A DNA stretch of 64,000 nt from Beijerinckiaceae bacterium. GTDB taxonomy: Bacteria; Pseudomonadota; Alphaproteobacteria; Rhizobiales; Beijerinckiaceae. The position numbers were made by a program, and so were the translations under genes. Below, in pieces: positions 35,795-44,927 of this stretch (positions within the stretch are counted from its first letter, which is position 1; the number at the start of each line of letters is the position of its first letter). The stretch is from assembly GCA_027532775.1 (NCBI GenBank), contig JAPZTO010000003.1, forward strand, positions 372,001 through 436,000, read 5' to 3'. The notes under the pieces were generated by a model. It was not told the DNA's origin. It made no database searches and worked only from the letters and a program-made list of their open reading frames with translations.

Positions 35795-36364
35795 TCAGGC
35801 GGAAAGCCGGTCCAGCCGCCGGAAAGCACGGGGCGAAACCTCGGCCAGCGCGCCGATCGGGTGCCAGCATGCGGCGGCGACCTCGTCCAGTTGGGCGACA
35901 AGCGGGGTGCGCGGATCGGCCACGAACACGAATTGCAGGTCATGGTGGACATGCGGCCGCTCGCCGCGCGCCGCCTTGCCGGGCACGTCATGGCTGTCGA
36001 TCACGAAGGGCTGGTCTCCGCCTTCATGCCAGGGATGGAGAGCGAGGGCGGCGAGGCCGGTTTCCTCCTCTGCCTCGCGCCGGGCGGAATGCCAGAAATG
36101 CCCGGCCGGCTCGTAATGCCCGCCGGGCTGAAGCCAGCGCTTCAGGGTGAGATGGTCGATCAGCAGCGTCGAGCCGAGATCGGGCGAGACGATGATCGCG
36201 CTCGTGGTCAGGTGGCCGGGATAAGTGTCGCGGCTTTCGAGCCGGTGCCGCTCGGCCAATTGCCAGCGCAGCAGCGAGAGATGCTCGCCGGGTTCGGCGG
36301 TCCGCGCGAGATATGTCTTGATGACCGGCGCGAGGCGTTCAAGAAATCCGGGCTCGTGCGGCAT
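35795..36364 (-). CDS. Nudix hydrolase
   Basis: 189 residues. The Nudix box region reads GGHYEPAGHFWHSARREAEEETGL in two overlapping parts: the REAEEETGL end with its catalytic glutamates is intact, but the first Glu of the box is replaced by Gly. It should cleave a nucleoside-diphosphate-linked compound, or it may be altered in metal use. The N-terminal 60 residues are helical. The AGGAAAGGGAAG sequence upstream supports the ATG at 36364; an in-frame ATG at 36406 has no site. The substrate is unknown. Confidence 0.88.
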   Translation of the reverse strand: MPHEPGFLERLAPVIKTYLARTAEPGEHLSLLRWQLAERHRLESRDTYPGHLTTSAIIVSPDLGSTLLIDHLTLKRWLQPGGHYEPAGHFWHSARREAEEETGLAALALHPWHEGGDQPFVIDSHDVPGKAARGERPHVHHDLQFVFVADPRTPLVAQLDEVAAACWHPIGALAEVSPRAFRRLDRLSA

Positions 36365-36463
36365 GTCCGGCTTCCCTTTCCTCGGCTCGGCGTCCGGCGA
36401 GGCCATGCCATGGCGCTACAGGAAAGGAAAGCTGTTCGGAACCGCCCAAGGGGCACGCGGCAA

Positions 36464-36489
36464 CAAAAAAGCGGCCGCTTCGGGCCGCT
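36464..36489 (-). terminator. Terminator of Flp pilin gene 1
   Basis: Arms AGCGGCC (36470-36476) and GGCCGCT (36483-36489); the minus strand continues TTTTTTGTTG. It lies 41 bp after the stop of the first pilin gene. Confidence 0.8.
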
Positions 36490-36529
36490 CCTCTGTCGCC
36501 GATGATGGGCGATATTGACTGTTTTCCGC

Positions 36530-36703
36530 TTACTTGGTCTTGGTCTTCAGCGTATTGCCGATATTGGTGAAGGCGGTCTTCAGGTCACCGCCGAAAGCGC
36601 CGAGAGCCGTGATGATCGCCGCAGCCATCAGGGCGGCGATGAGGCTGTATTCGATCGCCGTGGCGCCGGATTCATCGGCGGCGAAACGCTTGAAAACTGA
36701 CAT
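36530..36703 (-). CDS. Flp/Fap-type pilin 1
   Basis: 57 residues, a Flp (type IVb) pilin: a short basic leader (MSVFKRFAADESG), the prepilin peptidase site G/ATAIEY with Glu at +5 and Tyr at +6, a hydrophobic helix (SLIAALMAAAIITALGAF) and a polar tail. Such pilins polymerise into thin adhesive pili through the Tad machinery. GGAG lies before ATG 36703. It is very similar to pilin 3 and less so to pilin 2. Own terminator, so a separate transcript is likely. Confidence 0.93.
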   Translation of the reverse strand: MSVFKRFAADESGATAIEYSLIAALMAAAIITALGAFGGDLKTAFTNIGNTLKTKTK

Positions 36704-36906
36704 TGTCGTGCTCCAGATCTTGTTTGACGATCCTTCTGTTCTCCAGAAGGTCTCTTCCGCTCCAAGGAAGATGCATCCTTCATAACATTCGAATTGTCTG
36801 AAATTCTTAACGGGATTGCCGAAAGCCAAGGAAAGGGCAAGGAAGGGGAATGCCCCTCGCAGCAGGGTTTCCGCTTGATGAAGATCGCCTTTGAATATCG
36901 GGCGCA

Positions 36907-36933
36907 CAAAAAAGGCAGAGTTTCCTCTGCCCT
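36907..36933 (-). terminator. Terminator of Flp pilin gene 2
   Basis: Arms GGCAGAG (36914-36920) and CTCTGCC (36925-36931), 4-nt loop; the minus strand continues TTTTTTGTG. It lies 31 bp after the second pilin stop. Confidence 0.85.
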
Positions 36934-36961
36934 TCTGAATCACAATCCTGGAGCGAAGGTT

Positions 36962-37135
36962 TTACTTCGTCGCAGCGCCCAGCTTCGTGCCGATATTGGC
37001 GAAGGCGGCCTTGAGGCTGTCGCCGAAAGTGCCGAGCGAGGTGATGATGGCTGCAGCCATGAGGGCGGCGATCAGGCTGTATTCAATGGCCGTGGCGCCG
37101 GAACGATCGCGGAGAAAACGGTGGACGAGCAACAT
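36962..37135 (-). CDS. Flp/Fap-type pilin 2
   Basis: 57 residues with leader MLLVHRFLRDRSG, the G/ATAIEYSLIAALMAAAIIT processing site and helix, and a tail ending GTKLGAATK. It is the most divergent of the three pilins, with Leu/Val/His in the leader and Ser/Ala changes in the tail, so it may be a minor or alternative subunit. The ATG at 37135 lacks a clear ribosome site; an ATG at 37195 would add 20 residues. Followed by its own terminator. Confidence 0.9.
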   Translation of the reverse strand: MLLVHRFLRDRSGATAIEYSLIAALMAAAIITSLGTFGDSLKAAFANIGTKLGAATK

Positions 37136-37330
37136 GATGAAAACCCAATGTCTTGATGAAAAACACTCCCAGTGCCTGGAAGCGGCATCAGTCATCGGGC
37201 AGATTGCTGGCGAAATCCTTAATTCGATCGGCGAGGGGCCGAACGTCCGCGCTCGGCCTGTCGGCAGCGTTTTCGTTTCGTGAATGGATCGGCGATGGAT
37301 GATTTTCGCCGATCTGATGTTAGGCCGAAA

Positions 37331-37360
37331 CGCAAAAGGCAGGGCTCACGCCCTGCCTTT
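37331..37360 (-). terminator. Terminator of Flp pilin gene 3
   Basis: Arms AAAGGCAGGGC (37335-37345) and GCCCTGCCTTT (37350-37360), 4-nt loop; TTTTGCG follows on the minus strand. It lies 26 bp after the third pilin stop. Confidence 0.85.
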
Positions 37361-37385
37361 CGGAGCCGGTTTGCACCGGAAGAAC

Positions 37386-37559
37386 TTACTTGGTGTTGTT
37401 CTTCAGCGTGTTGCCGATATTGGTGAAGGCGGTCTTCAGGTCGCCGCCGAAAGTGCCGAGGGCGGTGATGATCGCGGCGGCCATCAGGGCGGCGATGAGG
37501 CTGTACTCGATCGCGGTGGCGCCGGACTCGTCCTTCACGAAACGGTTGAAAATCGACAT
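37386..37559 (-). CDS. Flp/Fap-type pilin 3
   Basis: 57 residues with leader MSIFNRFVKDESG and processing site G/ATAIEY; the mature region differs from pilin 1 in only a few positions near the end (LGTFGG versus LGAFGG, KNNTK versus KTKTK). A strong AAGGAG site lies before ATG 37559. It is the most upstream pilin gene, next to a large AT-rich regulatory region, and ends at its own terminator. It is probably the major pilin or a recent duplicate. Confidence 0.94.
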   Translation of the reverse strand: MSIFNRFVKDESGATAIEYSLIAALMAAAIITALGTFGGDLKTAFTNIGNTLKNNTK

Positions 37560-38092
37560 GGTAGGCTCCTTACTCTGTTGCTCCAGGTTTCTGATCGCCT
37601 GCTCTTTCCGAACCAGTGCGTCTGAACCGAAGCCGACATTAGCCGCCGATTCTTTCGCCTCAGTTAATTTAGAAAATGATTTCGGCATGTAATCATCGGG
37701 GTCATCGACATCATTAAAAATGATAAAATCCAACCAATACTGAATAATTGAGGCTCAATAGGTTGGTTAATTCCAAATGAAAGAATTCGAATACTGACTG
37801 TTGTCATCAGATTGATTGACGCATATCAAGATACACTTCTGGATTTTCGGGCGGGCATGTCCGTCCTTATTCTCGCTGCAGTGCCGCACTCTTCACGGAA
37901 GCCGGTGTCCGGGCCTTCCGATCGCCAAGGAAATGCCGGCGCCAACCCGGATTCTTTTCAGTCAAATTTGATCGATCGCCCGGCAAAGTCCCGGGGCTTT
38001 GCCGGAATTTACCGAACATTCACCCTGTTGCGGCAGATTGGCTGGAATCCGGGCGGGGTTTCGTGCCCTCCGGCCTTGCGGGAAAGACAGTG
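37560..38092. other. 533-bp AT-rich regulatory gap with FixK/FNR-like box
   Basis: The region between pilin 3 and the CpaC-like gene is AT-rich around 37640-37840 and lacks a convincing gene; the open frames inside have no ribosome site or family. It contains an FNR/FixK-type box at 37816-37829 and TTAA half sites (37666, 37757). It probably carries promoters for both directions; a small RNA cannot be ruled out. Confidence 0.5.
37816..37829. promoter_or_regulatory. FNR/FixK-type box
   Basis: TTGAC-GCAT-ATCAA fits the alphaproteobacterial consensus TTGAY-N4-RTCAA. It lies about 260 bp from both flanking start codons, so the regulated promoter is not clear. It suggests oxygen-linked control of the pilus locus or of an unseen transcript. 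Confidence 0.5.
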
Positions 38093-38608
38093 ATGTTCGG
38101 TTTGGTGCGTTCGACCTCTCGGCAAATTCAGGCCATGGCGTTTCTCGCGGCAGGTCTGATCCCCTACACGCTGGCCAGCCTTCCGGCGCGGGCCGAGCAG
38201 CCGGCGGTCGAGACGATCAGCCTGGTGATGGACCAGGCCAAGCTCGTGAAGCTCCCCGGCGGCGCGGACACGATCGTGATCGGCAACCCGGCCATCGCGG
38301 ATGTCACGGTCCAGAAGAACGGCGTGCTGGTCCTCACAGGGCGGGCCGCCGGGCGCACCAACTTCATTGCCCTGAATTCCTCCGGCAACATCATTTCGGA
38401 ATCGATGGTCACTGTAACCGTGCCGACCGCCGGGCGGGTGCTGGTCCAGCGCGGCCTCGAACCGAGCAGCTATGATTGCGCGCCGCTCTGTCTGCCCACG
38501 GTGGCACTCGGCGACGAGGAAAAGCATTTCAACCGCTCGGTCGACCAGGCGCAGCGCCGTGACGGCATGGCCAACCAGTCTGCGACCGCGCCGGGCGCCA
38601 AGAAGTAA
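38093..38608 (+). CDS. Pilus assembly protein, CpaC N-terminal-like domain
   Basis: 171 residues: a signal peptide (cleavage near ARA, residue 34) and one domain resembling the N-terminal region of CpaC/RcpA secretins (ISLVMDQAKLVKLPGGADTIVIGNPAIADVTVQKNGVLVLTGRAAGRTNFIAL). This domain usually stands before a secretin ring domain, but here the protein ends after it with a polar Cys-containing tail (SYDCAPLCLP). It may assist the Tad secretin in the periplasm. GGGAAAG precedes ATG 38093. Confidence 0.85.
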   Translation: MFGLVRSTSRQIQAMAFLAAGLIPYTLASLPARAEQPAVETISLVMDQAKLVKLPGGADTIVIGNPAIADVTVQKNGVLVLTGRAAGRTNFIALNSSGNIISESMVTVTVPTAGRVLVQRGLEPSSYDCAPLCLPTVALGDEEKHFNRSVDQAQRRDGMANQSATAPGAKK

Positions 38609-38712
38609 GCGCGCCGCGATCGACCGCGTCCCATGCCCCGGATCCGAAGCGCCGTCCCTGACCTAATCAGCACGCGCGCGTACGCGAGACACAGGACCGC
38701 CGGCCCCTGACA

Positions 38713-38734
38713 GGGTTAAGCCCGGGTTAAGCCC
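38713..38734 (+). promoter_or_regulatory. CtrA-binding box (TTAA-N7-TTAA)
   Basis: Two tandem copies of GGGTTAAGCCC (38713-38723, 38724-38734) place TTAA at 38716-38719 and 38727-38730 with exactly 7 bp between, the consensus for the cell-cycle regulator CtrA. It lies about 120 bp upstream of the TadE-like gene. Confidence 0.65.
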
Positions 38735-38849
38735 GCGCGTCGGATTTGTGGAAAAAAGCGAAACAGAACAGCAAGCTCTCTTGTGTATACCCGAAACAGG
38801 AAGTCGGCCGCCCTGCGGCGCCGGCTGACCCAGTTTTCGGGAGTTGTCC

Positions 38850-39425
38850 ATGTCCGTTGCCAAGGCCGATCGCGCGAAACCCCAGGTTTCGCTGCTGGGC
38901 CGCCTCCTCCGGTGTTTCCGGCGTGATCGCCGCGGTGCGACCGCCGTCGAATTCGCGATGATCGCGCCGATGTTCTTCGGTTCGCTCTTTGCGATCATGG
39001 AGACGGGCACGCTTTATCTTCGCCTTACCGCGCTGGAGACCGGGGTGGAGGATGCCAAGCGGGTGACCTTGACCGGGCAGGTGGCCGGTGCGGGTGGTTC
39101 GCCGCAGCAATTCAACGCTTTCAAGACAGCCTTCTGCGAGCGGATCAGCTGGCTCATCAGCTGCGGTGATGTCCAGTTCGATGTCCGGGCCTTCACGGTG
39201 TTCGGCGATGCCGCCATGCCCAGCCCGGTCAAGGGCGGCGTCTTTGACCCGACGAACCTGCAGTTCAATCCCGGCAAGCCCTGCCAGATCGTGGTGATCC
39301 GGGCCTATTACGAGGTTTCGTCGATTACGGCCCTGATCCGGAACGATGTGTCGCAACTGTCGAACGGGAAGGTCCTGCTGGTCGGATCGGCAGCCTTCAA
39401 GAACGAACCCTATGGCGCGTGCTGA
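38850..39425 (+). CDS. TadE-like pilus assembly protein
   Basis: 191 residues. After a basic leader (RDRRG) comes a TadE-like pseudopilin motif ATAVEFAMIAPMFFGSLFAIMETGTLYL (about 35-62), then a periplasmic domain with three Cys residues near 100-110 and near the end (CERISWLISCGD, PYGAC). TadE pseudopilins are minor components of the Flp pilus machine. GGGAG lies before ATG 38850. The next TadE/G-like gene starts 10 bp later, so the two are an operon. Confidence 0.9.
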   Translation: MSVAKADRAKPQVSLLGRLLRCFRRDRRGATAVEFAMIAPMFFGSLFAIMETGTLYLRLTALETGVEDAKRVTLTGQVAGAGGSPQQFNAFKTAFCERISWLISCGDVQFDVRAFTVFGDAAMPSPVKGGVFDPTNLQFNPGKPCQIVVIRAYYEVSSITALIRNDVSQLSNGKVLLVGSAAFKNEPYGAC

Positions 39426-39434
39426 GGAGTGATG

Positions 39435-40112
39435 ATGATGAAAGCCTCCATGCTTCGCCAAGGCCAGCGTTTCCTCCGCCATTCCCGGCTTCGGGCCCGC
39501 GCTCTGCTCCGGCGGTTCAACATGTCGCAGAGCGGCGTCGCTGCTGTCGAATTCGCGTTGATGGTCCCGGTCATGATGACGGTCTGGGTCGGGATGGTCG
39601 TCTCCACCGATGCCCTGAACGCCGAGAAGAAGGTGACGCTGTTGGCCCGGACCCTCGCGGACATGACCACCCAGATGGTCGCCGTCAGCCAGGCCGATAT
39701 GGACAGCATCTTCAAGGCGACGGAAGCCGTATTGTGGCCGCACCCCTCGACCGGGCTTGGCATGCGGGTGATCGCGATCGATATCGACGGGGCCGGAAAG
39801 GCCTTTGTCGAGTGGTCGGCCGTTCCCTCGGATTCGTCGATCAAGGGGTCGTACACGACCATTGCCCGCTGCACCGAATTCAAGAAGCTGCCGGCTGGCC
39901 TCAAGATCCCGCGGACTTTCGTGGTCCTCGCGGAAGTCGAGATGAACTATGCCGCCTCGGTCGCCACGCAGATCGTCAACGACCTGTTCGGCGGCGCCTT
40001 TGCGGGCGGTAAGGTGAAGATGGGCGACAATCTCTACATGCGGCCACGCCAGGCCAACAAGGTGCAGTTCAACCCGCCGCCGACCGGGACCTGCCCGGGC
40101 TACACGGCCTGA
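39435..40112 (+). CDS. TadE/TadG-like pilus assembly protein
   Basis: About 225 residues. Basic N-terminus, then QSGVAAVEFALMVPVMMTVWVGMVVSTDALNAEKK, the pseudopilin-like helix of TadE/TadG proteins, and an extracytoplasmic domain (about 60-225). Several ATG codons in a row follow GAGGAG (39432, 39435, 39438); I chose 39435, though 39438 has ideal spacing. It is probably a minor pilin or assembly factor. It shares an operon with the TadE-like gene and ends before a terminator. Confidence 0.88.
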   Translation: MMKASMLRQGQRFLRHSRLRARALLRRFNMSQSGVAAVEFALMVPVMMTVWVGMVVSTDALNAEKKVTLLARTLADMTTQMVAVSQADMDSIFKATEAVLWPHPSTGLGMRVIAIDIDGAGKAFVEWSAVPSDSSIKGSYTTIARCTEFKKLPAGLKIPRTFVVLAEVEMNYAASVATQIVNDLFGGAFAGGKVKMGDNLYMRPRQANKVQFNPPPTGTCPGYTA

Positions 40113-40121
40113 CTTGACGCA

Positions 40122-40158
40122 GCGGGTCCGGCCCGGCAAACGGGGCCGTCCCGCTTTT
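40122..40158 (+). terminator. Terminator of the tadE/G operon
   Basis: A long imperfect stem (arms from GCGGG at 40122 and GGCCC, pairing with GGGCC and CCCGC ending 40154) is followed by TTTT (40155-40158). It separates the pilus genes from rluD. Confidence 0.65.
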
Positions 40159-40178
40159 CCCGGCAGATCGGAGCCCTC

Positions 40179-41177
40179 ATGACCGCCAGCCCGCCGATGC
40201 AGCTCGTGCTGCCCCCGGAGGACAAGGCGAAACGGCTCGATCGCTGCCTTGCCGACCACCTGCCAGAATTCTCCCGGGCCCGCCTCCAGACGCTGATCGC
40301 CGATGGCCAGGTCTGGATCGACGGTGCCCTCGAGACCAATGCCGCGCGCAAGCTGAGGGGCGGCGAGGCCGTGACCCTGCATCTGCCTGCGCCCGAGCCG
40401 GCGGGGCCGATGCCGGAAGTCCTGCCGCTGGACATCCTGTACGAAGATGCCGACCTGATCGTCGTCAACAAGGCGGCGGGCATGGTTGTCCACCCGTCGA
40501 ACGGGCATGAGCGCGGCACGCTGGTCCATGCTCTTCTCGCCCATTGCGGCGACAGCCTGTCCGGCATCAACGGCATTCTCCGGCCGGGCATCGTGCACCG
40601 GCTCGACAAGGACACGTCCGGCATCCTCGTCGTCGCCAAGCATGACCGGGCGCATCGCCATCTCGCGGCGCAATTCGCCGATCATGGCCGGACCGGCGTG
40701 CTCGAGCGGCGCTACCAGGCGCTGGTCTGGGGCCGGCCGCCGCGGCAGAGCGGGACGATCGAGGCGGGGATTGCCCGCTCGACCGCCAATCGCGAGCGGA
40801 TGGTCGTCTCGAAGAGCGAACGTGCGCGCTTCGCCATCACCCATTATGCCGTGAGCACGTGCTACCCGGCGGGCGAGGGCGCGTTGGCCAGCCTCATCCG
40901 CTGCACGCTCGAGACCGGGCGAACCCACCAGATCCGCGTCCATCTCGCCCATATCGGCCATCCGCTGCTGGGTGATTCCCTCTATGGCAGCGGCTTCCGC
41001 ACTCGGATCGCCCGGTTGCCGGAGGAGGCGCAGGCGGCCCTTGCCGCACTCGACCGGCAGGCGCTTCACGCGGAATGGCTGGCTTTCGAGCATCCGCGCA
41101 CGCGCGACGTCATGCGCTTCGAGACCGCGCCGCCGGCCGATTTCGAGCATTTGCGGGCCGCCCTCGCCAAACTGTGA
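40179..41177 (+). CDS. rluD: 23S rRNA pseudouridine synthase RluD
   Basis: 332 residues, an RluA-family enzyme that makes pseudouridines in helix 69 of 23S rRNA. The N-terminal S4-like RNA-binding domain (KRLDRCLADHLPEFSRARLQTLIADGQVWI) is followed by the catalytic domain with HRLDKDTSGILVVAK, which holds the active Asp, and the LETGRTHQIRVH motif. Length is standard. Directly upstream of rpoH, a common pairing in this bacterial group, with a 113-bp gap. Confidence 0.93.
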   Translation: MTASPPMQLVLPPEDKAKRLDRCLADHLPEFSRARLQTLIADGQVWIDGALETNAARKLRGGEAVTLHLPAPEPAGPMPEVLPLDILYEDADLIVVNKAAGMVVHPSNGHERGTLVHALLAHCGDSLSGINGILRPGIVHRLDKDTSGILVVAKHDRAHRHLAAQFADHGRTGVLERRYQALVWGRPPRQSGTIEAGIARSTANRERMVVSKSERARFAITHYAVSTCYPAGEGALASLIRCTLETGRTHQIRVHLAHIGHPLLGDSLYGSGFRTRIARLPEEAQAALAALDRQALHAEWLAFEHPRTRDVMRFETAPPADFEHLRAALAKL

Positions 41178-41290
41178 TGATTGCCGCTTTTTCGCCACGG
41201 ATTCGATGTGGTATAAGCGTCAACAGCGTCGATGGGTGTTGCACCGCGACGGACGAGCCTGCCGCGTTCGGGGGCTCAAAGGAGGTAAGG

Positions 41291-42172
41291 ATGTCAATCG
41301 CCACGATGCCCGTTTTCTCGGGCGAGGGGGGACTTTCCCGGTACCTGGCTGAAATTCGCCGGTTCCCGGTTCTCAGCGCCGACGAAGAGTTCATGCTCGC
41401 CAAGCGCTACCAGCAATATGAGGATTCACAGGCGGCCCACCGCCTTGTCACGTCGCATCTGCGGCTTGTGGCGAAAATCGCCATGGGCTATCGCGGCTAT
41501 GGCCTGCCGGTCGGCGATGTCGTTTCCGAGGGCAATATCGGCCTGATGCAGGCCGTGAAGCGCTTTGACCCCGACAAGGGCTTCCGCCTCGCGACCTACG
41601 CCATCTGGTGGATCAAGGCGTCGATCCAGGAATACATCCTGCGGTCGTGGAGCCTTGTGAAGATGGGTACCACCGCCAACCAGAAGAAGCTGTTCTTCAA
41701 CCTGCGCAAGGCGAAGGGCAAGATTTCCGCGCTGGAGGAGGGTGATCTGCGCCCCGACCAGGTGAAGGCGATCGCGACCAAGCTCGGCGTCGAGGAGCAG
41801 GAAGTCATCGAGATGAACCGCCGCCTCGGCGGGGATTCCTCGCTTAACGTGATGATGCGCGATGACGGCACCGCCGAGTGGCAGGACATGCTGGTCGATG
41901 ACACGGACAACCAGGAAGCCATCCTGACCCGGACCGAGGAAGCGGCGAACCGTCATCAGGCGCTCGGAAAGGCGCTCGAGATCCTCAACCCGCGCGAGCG
42001 GCGGATCTTCGAGGCGCGCCGCCTTCTGGAAGACCCGCTGACGCTGGAAGAGCTGTCCGAGGAATTCGGCGTCTCGCGCGAGCGTGTCCGGCAGATCGAG
42101 GCCCGGGCCTTCGAAAAGGTCCAGGGGGCGGTCCGTCGCAACCTGGCCGAGATTGAATCGCTCGCCGCCTGA
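41291..42172 (+). CDS. rpoH: Heat-shock sigma factor RpoH (sigma-32)
   Basis: 293 residues, a sigma-70-family factor that directs RNA polymerase to heat-shock genes. Region 2 (SEGNIGLMQAVKRFDPDKGFRLATYAIWWIKASIQEYIL) and region 4 (LTLEELSEEFGVSRERVRQIEARAFEKV) are complete, and the RpoH box appears as NQKKLFFNLRKAK. A strong GGAGGTAAGG site fixes ATG 41291. A GGTATAAG at 41210-41217 could be its -10 box, with a weak -35 TTTTCG 17 nt before. It ends at a strong terminator. Confidence 0.96.
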   Translation: MSIATMPVFSGEGGLSRYLAEIRRFPVLSADEEFMLAKRYQQYEDSQAAHRLVTSHLRLVAKIAMGYRGYGLPVGDVVSEGNIGLMQAVKRFDPDKGFRLATYAIWWIKASIQEYILRSWSLVKMGTTANQKKLFFNLRKAKGKISALEEGDLRPDQVKAIATKLGVEEQEVIEMNRRLGGDSSLNVMMRDDGTAEWQDMLVDDTDNQEAILTRTEEAANRHQALGKALEILNPRERRIFEARRLLEDPLTLEELSEEFGVSRERVRQIEARAFEKVQGAVRRNLAEIESLAA

Positions 42173-42197
42173 TTTCTGGCTGAAATGATCGTTCTTG

Positions 42198-42222
42198 AAG
42201 GGCGCCTGCGGGCGCCCTTTTT
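42198..42222 (+). terminator. rpoH terminator
   Basis: Arms AAGGGCGCC (42198-42206) and GGCGCCCTT (42211-42219), loop TGCG, followed by T to 42222. Strong rho-independent form, 26 bp after the rpoH stop. Confidence 0.92.
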
Positions 42223-42231
42223 CATTTCTGC

Positions 42232-43446
42232 CTACTGGCGCCAGTCGCGCAGGGCTTCGGCGATGGCCCGCTCGCCCGCTGCCGATTTCTCGACGAGAAC
42301 CGCGCCGCGACGGCCCGTTTCCAGCCGGAACTCGAAGACCATCCATTTCTGCGTCCGCAGCAGGTCAAGATTGCGGGTGACGGTCGCCTCGGCCTTGTCG
42401 AGTCCGATCATGAAGACGTTGGTCTGGATCGGCACGACAATGCCGGCGAGCACGCCGCCGACCTGGTCCTCGCGTTCGCGCCATTCGACAGCGCTCATCT
42501 CGAGGACGTTGCCAAGGCCGTTCCGCCCGTCAAAGATCACCATCACCGTATGCGAGGCGTTCAGCGCGGCATCGGCGTTCCGGGCGATCGAGAAGTCGAT
42601 CGACAGGGTCGACCCGGCGAATTCGATCACGGCGCGCAGGCTCTTCTGGCCGCCCAACGCGGTGTCCGGCAGGTAGGTCCAGTTGACACGACCCTCGAAC
42701 TGGTTCGGCGCGCCCGGCGCCGGTTCCAGCACCATGAAGGCGCGTCCCGTGGCCGGCGCGGTGACGACGGCGCCATTCGCGGCCGGCGGCGTGGCTGCCG
42801 GCGGGCTGGCGGCCTGGCTCTGGGCCGGAGCGGCGGGCCGTGTCGGGGCGGGTTCGGCCGGAACGGGCTGCGGTTCGGCGCCGGAAAGCCGGCCCTCGGT
42901 CTTGGCCGGATCAGACCCGGATTCCGCCGGTGCCGTCACCACGGGCGGGCCGGCCGGTGCAACCGGCTTGCCGTTCCGCGTCAGGGCCAGAAGGCCCATG
43001 GCCAGCATGGCGACAATGCCGATGCCCACGAAGAGCGAGAGTCGCTTCCGGGGCAGGCCGGTCGCTTCGCCCCGGTTGGGCATGCGCGGGCGCAGGATCG
43101 GTTCGATCACCGGATCTGCCGGCGGAACGGGCGTCGGCTCGTCCTCGACCGGAGGTTCCGGAGAGGGCGGTTCCGCCGATCCGGTCTCCGGCGTTTCAGG
43201 CGGCTCCGACACGTCGGGCTGGTCCGGCATTGCCGGCGCGGCCTGCCCGGCCTCGACCTGGATGATCACCGCCTCGAGCGCATCGAGCTGGACGCGGATC
43301 TCCTCCTCGGCGAGCGGCGGATCGAAGCTGCGCAATTGCCGCTGCAGCGCATCACGCGCCCGACCGTAGATCGATGCCCTGGCCTCCGCATCGGGATTGC
43401 CCAGGCTCGCGATCGCACGGTTGAGGAGCGAATGATAATCCACCAT
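42232..43446 (-). CDS. Conserved membrane protein downstream of purA (function unknown)
   Basis: 404 residues: a helical cytoplasmic N-terminus (about 1-65, HSLLNRAIASLGNPDAEARASIYGRARDALQRQL), an acidic Pro-rich linker, one transmembrane helix (about 136-158, LSLFVGIGIVAMLAMGLLAL), a Pro/Ala-rich periplasmic linker and a C-terminal globular domain (about 235-400) rich in beta strands. I recognise the layout from other Hyphomicrobiales but no function. It starts 6 bp after the purA stop, so it is in the purA transcript. Confidence 0.85.
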   Translation of the reverse strand: MVDYHSLLNRAIASLGNPDAEARASIYGRARDALQRQLRSFDPPLAEEEIRVQLDALEAVIIQVEAGQAAPAMPDQPDVSEPPETPETGSAEPPSPEPPVEDEPTPVPPADPVIEPILRPRMPNRGEATGLPRKRLSLFVGIGIVAMLAMGLLALTRNGKPVAPAGPPVVTAPAESGSDPAKTEGRLSGAEPQPVPAEPAPTRPAAPAQSQAASPPAATPPAANGAVVTAPATGRAFMVLEPAPGAPNQFEGRVNWTYLPDTALGGQKSLRAVIEFAGSTLSIDFSIARNADAALNASHTVMVIFDGRNGLGNVLEMSAVEWREREDQVGGVLAGIVVPIQTNVFMIGLDKAEATVTRNLDLLRTQKWMVFEFRLETGRRGAVLVEKSAAGERAIAEALRDWRQ

Positions 43447-43452
43447 GCGGGA

Positions 43453-44745
<1,293 letters not shown>

Positions 44746-44927
44746 GTGAAACCATCCCGGTTCTGGAGTCGCGGCAGTTGCAACCGCCCGACCCGCCGTT
44801 AAAGGTTTCCGATAACCAATGCCCTGCCCGGGGTAAAGCCACCCCGGAACCTTTTCCATCCATTGTCGTATTTCCGCCAGCCCCCCGAACGGGCCTTCGC
44901 TGGTCCGGGCAGGCCGGGAGAGAGGGT

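Noticed and set aside
37812..38092. Open frame before the CpaC-like gene
   Set aside because: Composition does not look coding and the start has no ribosome site; the FixK-like box lies in its first codons.
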